Shown in pieces: positions 53,148-60,479 of a stretch of 64,000 nt of DNA (the stretch's first letter is position 1; each line of letters starts with the position of its first letter). A program made the position numbers and the translations under genes. The notes under the pieces are model-generated. The model was not told where the DNA came from, made no database searches, and was given only the letters and a program-made list of their open reading frames with translations. Source of the DNA: Betaproteobacteria bacterium UBA1934 (GTDB taxonomy: Bacteria; Pseudomonadota; Gammaproteobacteria; Burkholderiales; Rhodocyclaceae); NCBI GenBank assembly GCA_002337055.1, contig DDFG01000004.1, positions 686,382 through 750,381 on the forward strand, in the 5' to 3' direction.

Positions 53148-53384
53148 CGAAGGAAGGCTGCAAACACCGTCGTTTTTTGGACAAGGCGGGAGCTATCACG
53201 GACTTCGCGCGGGCCGTGAATTTGCGGGCAAACGAAAATCCGGTTCTGGCTGGTCTCTTCGGGAGCGTTGCCTTCATACGGGTAGCAACTGAATCGATGA
53301 TGACCTGCGGATTAATTCCCTTGATGATCTAGATGAACTGCCGCAAGTGCGCCGAACAAAAGCAAGCAAAGGGGAGAACGAAGT
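53148..53384. other. Intergenic region with no clear feature
   Basis: I see no convincing gene here. An ORF at 53129-53332 begins inside the distal GlrR box and has no SD or recognisable family. Nothing else stands out. Confidence 0.4.
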
Positions 53385-53537
53385 ATGCAGGACGATACGG
53401 AGCACACCATTCGGGAACCACACGCACAATGCGACTACTGGCAAGTGGTTCAGCCATCATTCATGTCAAACCAACACGCATTTCCATATCTTGCAACGCC
53501 GCGTAGCGTAATGCACACAAATTGTCGGTGGAAATGA
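53385..53537 (+). CDS. Possible small ORF (50 aa)
   Basis: ATG 53385 follows an AAGGGGAG ribosome-binding sequence by about eight bases and encodes a His/Gln-rich 50-residue peptide ('MQDDTEHTIREPHAQCDYWQ...'). No family or membrane span. Only the SD argues for it. Confidence 0.25.
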   Translation: MQDDTEHTIREPHAQCDYWQVVQPSFMSNQHAFPYLATPRSVMHTNCRWK

Positions 53538-53579
53538 ACAGACAGTCAGCACCACAGTCCGAATGCGCGGCACAGTCAA

Positions 53580-54535
53580 TCAGCCGGGCAACGGAGCCGG
53601 CAATAGGGGCAATCTCCCGCTACTCACATAGAATTCCACTCGTTCAATGTACTCTTGTGTGCTCTTCGGCATCGGCGTTCGCGCCCGAGCGATGTGAAAA
53701 ATGAGATTGCGGCCGCGGCGCAGAAGTTCGACGCCATCTGACAAATTGTGAGAAGAGTCGAGGGTGTCCAGCTTCACCTCTCCCAATGGCTGATTGGGCA
53801 TGAACTCGGCAAGGCGCTCTCCTGTGGTGACAAAACGTGACCAGACATCAAAAATATCAACATCGGTGCGCAGGGCTTGATCCGAGCCGCAGTGGCGAAT
53901 TCCAATACTGTCTTCTCAACGCCTTCAAACGCCGGAATCTGCGAAAAATTGGTCGCCATATTGGCCGCAATCCGATCGATATCCCGCATGCATTGGCTAA
54001 TCTTGATATAGCGGTTTTCGTAGAATGCTTCCAGCGGGATCGAGAAGGCACGAAAGGGTTCGCCCCACAATTCGTCCAACCCTTCCTCACCGCTACGATG
54101 CAGCACATGACGACCAAGTTCCATCGCCTCCATCAGACAGCGACCACATTCCCGAACCAGTGGCAAATCTTCACCAATCTCGATTCCTTCGGCCTGCAAT
54201 TCGACCAACCGCCGGAAGATGTCGGCTGCACGATTGAATAGTGAGCCGGCTAACATACCGCCCTTTACCCGACGATTGTTCGGGTCGGTTTCGTTTTCAT
54301 AGGCCGTGCGCGCCTCTTGAAGGCGCGCCCCCGGAATGTTGAGACCGTGTTCGGTATGGTTGAACAAACGGCGCGTCAGCGCTTCGATCAGATGTTTCTT
54401 GGCCGAAAGCGAATCCGAGGGAACCGGATACGTTTTTACCCAATAGCCACCGAAGAATGCCCGTTCGGCACCGTCAACAATACGGCGACTTCCCTCTGGT
54501 GGAAATGCTTCCGAGTTCGAGGAAACCATTCTCAT
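53580..54535 (-). pseudogene. Frameshifted hypothetical gene with sigma-54 promoter
   Basis: ATG 54535 (SD GGGAG) opens a frame reading 'RRIVDGAERAFFGGYWVKTY', 'GMLAGSLFNRAADIFRRLVE' and 'VEKTVLEFATAA'. It then runs into an unlikely tail and stops at 53774. A second frame, open further upstream than its first ATG, continues naturally as 'SDQALRTDVDIFDVWSRFVT', 'GERLAEFMPNQPLGEVKLDT' and ends at 53580. One missing base near 53880-53892 explains both. The intact product would be about 318 residues, soluble and helical; no family recognised. Could be sequencing error or real inactivation. Confidence 0.7.
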
Positions 54536-54597
54536 GGTGGAACTCCCAATAGGAAAGGAAGTAACAGTGTCTTCCAATACAACCCTCGCCCACCGTG

Positions 54598-54614
54598 ATG
54601 CAATTATTATGCCG
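54598..54614 (-). promoter_or_regulatory. Sigma-54 promoter of frameshifted hypothetical gene
   Basis: Minus strand CGGCATAATAATTGCAT: GG (54612-54613) and GC (54600-54601) 10 bases apart, GGCAT and TTGCAT good. Start near 54588, leader about 53 bases. A nested inverted repeat CTGAATG / CATTCAG (54702-54708, 54741-54747) lies upstream and may be the activator site; no TGTC-N10-GACA box is found. Confidence 0.65.
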
Positions 54615-54894
54615 ACGTGCGATCACGCTTGGCGCATTGTGTTTCCTGTGGTTTATCGAACTGGTTAACACAATGAATGATTCAAATTGATGCCTCTCGC
54701 ACTGAATGGGTGCGCATACATAACCTACTGTAACCCATCGCATTCAGGAACGAGTGACCGGCAAATTTGCGGGGCAATTGGCGATAAGAATAGGGACCGC
54801 CCCGATCGGTAAGACCCTTTTTGTGGCCCGGAATTTTCTGAAAGATCGTAGGTTACTGCCGCGATTACGACGAGAGAATTTCAAACCATTGAAT

Positions 54895-55110
54895 CGCCCG
54901 CCTCCATCCCATTTCTTCTGCAATCGTTTAGCCGACACTGGCACCGACGTTTTCAGTTTCCAAGCGAAGAGATTATCCCGTGGATCTTTCGGCGGTCAGC
55001 GAAAATGTTCGGTTCACGGATCATCGAAACCGGCCTTGTCTGACTGAATGGCGTGGCGTTCTCAGTAGGTCTACAAAGGCCAATTTTCGGCCAAACTTCA
55101 TCAGTGGCGA
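54895..55110 (-). pseudogene. Remnant A of hrpA 3' end
   Basis: 54909-54980 aligns without gaps to 60501-60572 of intact hrpA with 58 of 72 bases identical by my count; weaker similarity continues to about 55110 (with gaps). The frame still reads 'VPVSAKRLQKKW' against 'VPVSVKRLQKQW' in HrpA, but the hrpA stop codon position is lost. Most diverged of three remnants and farthest from hrpA. Confidence 0.72.
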
Positions 55111-55126
55111 CGGCAGACAGGCGCAC

Positions 55127-55861
55127 TCAGTCTGGCTGACCGTCCGAAAACCAGCCAATACGCGCAAATTCAAGCTTGTAGGGCGGGCTGAGCGCAACCG
55201 CTTGCCAGCGGTCGCCCAGCTTGGCATCCAGCGGCACCACGGCGCACTGACGCTTTCCCTTGATCGCCAGCGTCTCGCGGCCGTCGGCCCCGACCAGCGC
55301 GGCCTCACCGCCCTCGCGCTCAAAACAAGCGCGCATTGCGTTCGGATCGGAAATCAGCAGACGGAAATACCAGGGGACAATTTCCTTCATCATCCGCTTG
55401 ACCTGATCGGCCGAGGCCAGGGCATCGGCGTAGCTGATCCGGTCGCCGACGGGCAGTTTCGGCGTCAGGGTCATATGAACCTGGAGGCTGTCCTTCTTCT
55501 GGTTGGTGACGAACTCCGCCTTGTCGGCCAGCGCCGTCTCGGAGCGGGGCACCACGATATCCCCTTCCTCACCCAACGGCACCGCAATGTCGGTATTGTC
55601 GCCCACGAGGCGGATTCTGATGTCCGACGTCTTGACCGATTTATCCGCCGATTTCACCTGCATGCGCATGTGCACCTTGTCATGCGCGACGCGGTCGATC
55701 TGGCTGAAGAACTTGTAGGCCTCCGCGTAGGGCATGATGGCGGGATCGCGCACACCTTGCACGACGAGCTTTTCGGTCGCCGCCTCCGATTCGGCTTGAG
55801 ACGCTTCTTCAGCGAAGGCGGCGAGTGGCAGCAACAGCAAAACAAGGGCGGTACGGCGCAT
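55127..55861 (-). CDS. Exported DUF2987-like protein
   Basis: A 244-residue protein with a signal peptide ('MRRTALVLLLLPLAAFAEE'). ATG 55861 has SD AGGAG five bases upstream. The mature part contains 'IMPYAEAYKFFSQIDRVAHD', 'RIRLVGDNTDIAVPLGEEGD', 'LTPKLPVGDRISYADALASA' and 'MKEIVPWYFRLLISDPNAMR'. I tentatively match it to DUF2987-type periplasmic proteins; function unknown. It lies between hrpA remnants A and B. Confidence 0.75.
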   Translation of the reverse strand: MRRTALVLLLLPLAAFAEEASQAESEAATEKLVVQGVRDPAIMPYAEAYKFFSQIDRVAHDKVHMRMQVKSADKSVKTSDIRIRLVGDNTDIAVPLGEEGDIVVPRSETALADKAEFVTNQKKDSLQVHMTLTPKLPVGDRISYADALASADQVKRMMKEIVPWYFRLLISDPNAMRACFEREGGEAALVGADGRETLAIKGKRQCAVVPLDAKLGDRWQAVALSPPYKLEFARIGWFSDGQPD

Positions 55862-55942
55862 GGCGGCTCCTGTCATCGGTTGGAATAGTCTGGGCGGGCA
55901 GCAGACGCTTCCGCTCCGGAAAAGAGCGCATGATACCTTCGC

Positions 55943-56080
55943 TCACGCGCCGCGCAGTTCTTCCAAGAGCCAACTACCTGCGGGTCGCCGACACCGGCCT
56001 TGGCGCGTTGGATGGCACGGCGTTCGTCATTTATCCACAGCGGCTGGTATTCGGCCAGCAGCGTGCTACCGCGCCCAAAC
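55943..56080 (-). pseudogene. Remnant B of hrpA 3' end (internally deleted)
   Basis: 55974-56061 aligns ungapped to 60602-60689 with 75 of 88 bases identical by my count. On the left, TCACGCGCC (55944-55952) equals the last codons and stop of hrpA (from 60480), after which about 80 bases of hrpA are missing. So it keeps the gene end and an internal part. It abuts and slightly overlaps the 3' end of the next gene. Confidence 0.78.
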
Positions 56081-57433
56081 GATCTTGCCGTAAAGCGGTG
56101 ACATAGAGCCTTCGCAGCGCTGCTGGAAGCGCAACTCGATTGCCGCCAGGCCCATCACATCGTAACTGACGCTATCGACAACCAACCAACCGAGTAGCGT
56201 GTTGCAACCACGCCCTTGTCCGTACCAGCTCAACCCTCCCTTGGCCGGGTTGTGGAACGGATAGCGCCGCAAGTCGGCATAGTAACCCCGTTGTAGCTGG
56301 GACAACGTCTGCATCGCCTGAAAGTCGCCGTGCCACCCGGCGACGTTGACCGATAGTTGAGCGCCATTGGCAGTGACATTCAGCGTCGAAGAGTCCAGCG
56401 CGTACACGTAGCTTCCCCCTAGGCCAATATAATCGCCAAGGCTGCTTTGCAGGTAAACATAGTTGCCGATGGCCGGTGTGACCCCAGGCGCCGGTGCCCA
56501 CAACCCTGCGGGAGGAGGATTGACCGGTCCCGGTGGCGTGGTGTCATCCGCATTCGTCCAGTGAATCTGCCCGCGCAGCGCGGCGGCGCCACCTCCACAG
56601 TGCTGCTCGAAACTGATGTCGATCGCCTCAAGCACGCCATCGACATAGCTGACGTTGCTCACCGAGAACGAGCCGTTCAGCTCATTGCAGCCACGCCCTT
56701 CGCCATCCCAACTCAGGCCACCGGCGGCCTGGTCGTTGAACGGGTAGCGCGTCAGGTTGGCGAAGGTGCCGTTCTGGGCCCGGCTAAGCGTTGCTGGCAG
56801 CATGAACTCGCCCCTCCAGTTTTGATCGCCGTCGACTGTAACGTTCAGCAATCTTCCGTTAGCATTGAACGCAATGACCGCGTTGGAGCGACTGTACGCA
56901 TAAGTATTGCCGCCGCCGATGTAGTCGCCATAGTCGGATTGCAGGCTAACCGAATTCGGTGCCGTGGTGACGATTGCCGTAGTAGCCGAGTTGTTGCTTA
57001 TCACCGGATCGGCAACGAACTGCGCAGCAAACGTCGCAGCGAGTGTTGCACCCACGTCAGTCTTCGGCGCCGCCGCCGAAAGCGTGAAACTCAGACTGCC
57101 ACCCTTGGGCAATGCAGCAACCGTCATCGAAGCACCCAAGGTGGGCGGGCATACCGCCCCGCCGCTGGCCGTACATGTCACGCTCGACAGCGTTTGGCCA
57201 CCGTCGACGCTAGCGGTAATGGCTACGTCTTGAGCGCCGTCCGGCCCGGCGTTGGTCACCACCATGGCGTAGCGCGCCACGCCGCCTAAAACGACGCGCT
57301 GCGCCAATGCCTTCCCGGTCACCTGGACATCGGCGGTAGCGGCAACACTGCCGCCACCTCCACCGCCACAACCGGTTGTCGCGATCGTCATTAAACTCAG
57401 GAAAACCACGGCCAGCTCACGTTGCATCCGCAT
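56066..57433 (-). CDS. Lipoprotein with DUF11-like and two repeated C-terminal domains
   Basis: A 455-residue exported lipoprotein: signal with lipobox 'TTGC' followed by a poly-Gly run, a DUF11-like beta domain (about 35-160, 'VVTNAGPDGAQDVAITASVD'), then two copies of a roughly 120-residue domain. The copies share 'LQSDYGDYIGGGNTYAYS' / 'LQSSLGDYIGLGGSYVYA', 'LTRYPFNDQAAGGLSWDGEG' / 'LRRYPFHNPAKGGLSWYGQG' and 'GRGCN'. A Pro-rich linker separates them. No catalytic motif; surface binding or adhesion is a guess. ATG 57433 preferred by SD spacing. Lies between remnants B and C. Confidence 0.8.
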   Translation of the reverse strand: MRMQRELAVVFLSLMTIATTGCGGGGGGSVAATADVQVTGKALAQRVVLGGVARYAMVVTNAGPDGAQDVAITASVDGGQTLSSVTCTASGGAVCPPTLGASMTVAALPKGGSLSFTLSAAAPKTDVGATLAATFAAQFVADPVISNNSATTAIVTTAPNSVSLQSDYGDYIGGGNTYAYSRSNAVIAFNANGRLLNVTVDGDQNWRGEFMLPATLSRAQNGTFANLTRYPFNDQAAGGLSWDGEGRGCNELNGSFSVSNVSYVDGVLEAIDISFEQHCGGGAAALRGQIHWTNADDTTPPGPVNPPPAGLWAPAPGVTPAIGNYVYLQSSLGDYIGLGGSYVYALDSSTLNVTANGAQLSVNVAGWHGDFQAMQTLSQLQRGYYADLRRYPFHNPAKGGLSWYGQGRGCNTLLGWLVVDSVSYDVMGLAAIELRFQQRCEGSMSPLYGKIVWAR

Positions 57434-57587
57434 CATTCACCCCTTTCAATCCAGCACAAAGACATATTTATTATTCATTTTTTGATTATTTCCGAATGAT
57501 CACCTCGCGGTCAACAGATATTCTCTGTCCATTTTTTCACACGGCATCGCCGGACTTGCATTCGATAGAAGCGCAAGATTCCTCCGC
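57434..57587. other. A/T-rich upstream region of the lipoprotein gene
   Basis: Short, A/T-rich stretch between the lipoprotein gene and remnant C, presumably holding the lipoprotein promoter. No consensus sigma-70 or sigma-54 element recognised. Confidence 0.4.
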
Positions 57588-57870
57588 TCACCCGCCCCAA
57601 ACACCTTTCCACTGCTTCTGCAGGCGTTTGCCCGACACCGGCAACGGCGTTTTCAGTTCCTGGGCGAAGAGACTGACCCACTGTTCTTCCAGCAGCCAGC
57701 GGAATTGCTCTACCTGCGGGTCGTCGACGTCGGCCTTGGCGAGCTGGATGGCGCGGCGTTCGTAAAGGGTACACCGCGGCGCTGAGTCTCGGCCCGCCGA
57801 CGGGCGTCACGGCCGGGTCGGTCGGGAACTTGCCCAACTGCACCGATATCGCTTTCAGACAACGCGACAT
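57588..57870 (-). pseudogene. Remnant C of hrpA 3' end
   Basis: 57609-57765 aligns ungapped to 60501-60657 with 144 of 157 bases identical by my count; diverged similarity continues to about 57870. The HrpA reading frame is kept to a TGA in the equivalent place (57588-57590), giving 'LPVSGKRLQKQWKGVWGG' against 'VPVSVKRLQKQWEGMRGA'. Closest to hrpA and the best preserved remnant. Confidence 0.87.
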
Positions 57871-57978
57871 GCCGAAGGGGTCAGAAATCATTCACATTTC
57901 AAGGAAAAGGTGAAATGTCTCTGGCCCCTATTTCTTGCCGAGCTCGCACTTGTCCGTTTCGGACGATACGAAAACCAT
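57871..57978. other. Short gap between remnant C and NHL gene
   Basis: Contains no gene. A run around 57887-57920 has an imperfect dyad (TTTCAAGGAAAAGGTGAAA) near the end of the NHL-repeat gene, possibly a transcript-end hairpin. Confidence 0.35.
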
Positions 57979-60300
57979 TTAGTTTGCTGGGTAGCCAAGG
58001 TCAGCAACCAGAACGGCATGTGCACACGTCGCAAAGAGTTTGCCGTTATTCCAAGCAACGTATGGGAATCCAGAAGAAATCCCGATGCCCGGTGTGCTAT
58101 ATGCCATAGTTCTAGTGACACCTGCTGGCGAGATAACACGAATGCTTTTGTCGATTCCATTCGTCACATACAGGTTGCCATAGTTATCGACGGCAACGCC
58201 GGTTGGGCCGTCAAACCGAGCGGCACTGCCGACGCCGTCGGCATTGCCACTTTGCCCCGCAGCCCCGGCCAGGGTACTGACCATGCCCGCCGGCGTGATC
58301 TTGCGAATGGTGTAATTCCACGTATCCGCCACATACACATTGCCGCCGCTGTCGACTGCGATACCATGCGGGCTGTTAAACCGCGCGACTCTGCCAGCGC
58401 CGTCGACACTGCCTCTTTGCGCGGCCTCCCCAGCCATCGTGCTGACCACGCCAGCCGGCGTGATCTTGCGAATAGTGTAGTTTACCGAATCCGCGACATA
58501 CACATTGCCACCGCTATCAACCGCGATGCCCAGCGGGTAGTTAAACCACGCAGCACTTCCAACTCCATCCTCGCGTCCAACCTGCCTCGCCACCCCGGCC
58601 AATGTGCTGACTACACCCGCTGGTGTGATCTTGCGGATAGTATGATTATTTGAGTCTGCGACATACACATTGCCGCCAAAGTCGACCGCGATGCCATTCG
58701 GGCTATTAAATCGCGCGGCACTACCGGCGCCGTCGGCGCTACCGGGCTGCCTCGCCTCGCCAGCCAGCGTGCTGACCACACCCGCCGGCGTGATCTTGCG
58801 AATGGTGTGGTTCCAATTGTCCGCCACATACACGTTGCTGCCGCTGTCGACCGCAACGCCTCCCGGGTAGTAAAACCGCGCGGCACTGCCAACTCCATCA
58901 GCACCGCCAGGTTGCCCCGACTCGCCCGCCAATGTACTGACCACACCCGCCGGCGTAACTTTGCGAATCGCATTATTCCACTTATCCGCAACATACACAT
59001 TGCCGCCGCTATCGACCGCTGTGCCACTGGGGTAATAGAACCGCGCGGCGGCGCCGACGCCGTCGGCGCCGCCGAATAACCCAAGATTCCCGGCCAACGT
59101 GCTGACAGAGCCTGTCGGTGTGATCTTGCGAATAGTGTGGAAATTCACTTCTGCCACATACACGTTGCCGCCACTGTCGACCGCGATACCTTGCGGGCTC
59201 GCAAACCGTGCGACGCTGACCACCCCATCGTCGCCGCCCCATTGCCCTGCCACCCCCGCCAGTGTGCTGACCACGCCCGCCGAAGTGATTTTACGGATGG
59301 TGGTCGAATCCGTCACATAGGCATTGCCACCGCCGTCGACCGCGATGCTTGTTAGCCTGCTAAACCGCGCAGCACTACCTGCGCCGTCGACGCTGCCATA
59401 TTGACTCGCTGCACCCGCCAGCGTGCTGACGATGCCCGTTGGCGTGATCTTGCGAATAGTGTTATTCGACGTATCCGCCACATACACATTGCCACCGCTG
59501 TCGACCGCGACGCCACTCGGGTTATAAAACCGCGCGACACTACCGGCGCCGTCGGTGCTACCAAATCGCCCCGCTTCCCCGGCCAGCGTACTGACCACGC
59601 CCATCGGCGTGATTTTGCGGATGGTGTGATTTGACGTATCCGCCACATAGACATTGCCGCCGCTATCGACTGCGATGCCATCCGTGGAGCCAAACCGCGC
59701 TGCGCTCCCAGCGCCATCAGAGTCGCCATATTGCCCCACCGCCCCAGCCAGCGTACTGACCACGCCCGCAGGTGTGATCTTGCGGATGGTATTATTCGAT
59801 GTATCCGCCACATACACATTGCCGCCGCTGTCGATCGCGATGCTCCCTGGCAAATAAAACCGCGCGTCACTACCGGTGCCGTCCACATTGCCAGCCGACC
59901 CCGCCCCGCCGGCCAAGACCGATGCCACTACCGCGTTCTCGCAGATCACACCGATATCGGTCACATTGGCACTGACGTTTCCGGTGCCGCTATTGATTTT
60001 GCATATCACCTGCCCGCTTTTCTGCGTTTTGATCGTCACGCTGTAGGTTGCACCAGCGGGCAACAGGGTGGCGAAAGTAAAGGTGCCATTGGCGGTCAGA
60101 GTCAGATCGTCGCCGCCATTGTTCTGCAGCACCACGCTTCCCCCGCCCGCCAGACCACTGAGGGTCCCTCCTATCGAATACGTCGGAGCGGGCGCGCCCC
60201 CGCCTCCGCCACCCCCGCATGCTGTAAGCACGGCGAGAATCGTTCCAAAGAAAAGCGCACGAACAGACCGCAGCCACATCGTTGATCCGGGAGTTTTCAT
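57979..60300 (-). CDS. NHL-repeat beta-propeller lipoprotein
   Basis: A 773-residue exported protein. ATG 60300 gives a lipoprotein signal with lipobox 'LTAC' followed by a poly-Gly run; earlier in-frame codons add no signal. After a beta domain (about 45-120) come eleven tandem NHL-type repeats of about 55 residues with the core 'GIAVDSGGNVYVAD..N.TIRKITPAGVVSTLAG'-like pattern, then a short tail with two Cys. NHL repeats fold into beta-propellers for binding proteins or sugars. Located between remnant C and intact hrpA. Surface or periplasmic role inferred. Confidence 0.88.
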   Translation of the reverse strand: MKTPGSTMWLRSVRALFFGTILAVLTACGGGGGGGAPAPTYSIGGTLSGLAGGGSVVLQNNGGDDLTLTANGTFTFATLLPAGATYSVTIKTQKSGQVICKINSGTGNVSANVTDIGVICENAVVASVLAGGAGSAGNVDGTGSDARFYLPGSIAIDSGGNVYVADTSNNTIRKITPAGVVSTLAGAVGQYGDSDGAGSAARFGSTDGIAVDSGGNVYVADTSNHTIRKITPMGVVSTLAGEAGRFGSTDGAGSVARFYNPSGVAVDSGGNVYVADTSNNTIRKITPTGIVSTLAGAASQYGSVDGAGSAARFSRLTSIAVDGGGNAYVTDSTTIRKITSAGVVSTLAGVAGQWGGDDGVVSVARFASPQGIAVDSGGNVYVAEVNFHTIRKITPTGSVSTLAGNLGLFGGADGVGAAARFYYPSGTAVDSGGNVYVADKWNNAIRKVTPAGVVSTLAGESGQPGGADGVGSAARFYYPGGVAVDSGSNVYVADNWNHTIRKITPAGVVSTLAGEARQPGSADGAGSAARFNSPNGIAVDFGGNVYVADSNNHTIRKITPAGVVSTLAGVARQVGREDGVGSAAWFNYPLGIAVDSGGNVYVADSVNYTIRKITPAGVVSTMAGEAAQRGSVDGAGRVARFNSPHGIAVDSGGNVYVADTWNYTIRKITPAGMVSTLAGAAGQSGNADGVGSAARFDGPTGVAVDNYGNLYVTNGIDKSIRVISPAGVTRTMAYSTPGIGISSGFPYVAWNNGKLFATCAHAVLVADLGYPAN
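58120..59935 (-). repeat. Eleven tandem 165-base NHL repeats
   Basis: Direct in-frame repeats of about 165 bases. The best conserved part is the block encoding GGNVYVAD and TIRKITP. Copy 4 is two residues shorter and copy 11 is the most diverged. Such arrays commonly expand and contract by recombination. Confidence 0.9.
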
Positions 60301-60479
60301 TTGATTCTTTCGTGAAAAAGTTTGGCTGCCGTTAGTTTTGTAATGCCAAACGATTATGCATTTTAGCAATTTCGCGCTAAATTTGGAACGGTCACAACCC
60401 AAAACTCGGCCGTGAGTTGGATATCACGCTTCAGGCAAGTTCTGCCTGTGTTCTCGTTGAGAGCCTGGGCGCGCCCGCC
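60301..60479. other. Junction between hrpA stop and NHL gene
   Basis: 179 bases with the NHL gene promoter region. An inverted pair TTTGGC / GCCAAA (60324-60329, 60347-60352) is present. No canonical promoter or terminator for hrpA is recognised. Confidence 0.4.

Noticed and set aside
53129..53332. 67-codon plus-strand ORF
   Set aside because: Starts inside a GlrR-type box, has no SD and no recognisable features.
58120..59935. Regular direct repeats suggesting a CRISPR array
   Set aside because: Repeats are coding, about 165 bases, in frame with an NHL propeller; no short repeat/unique spacer pattern and no cas genes.
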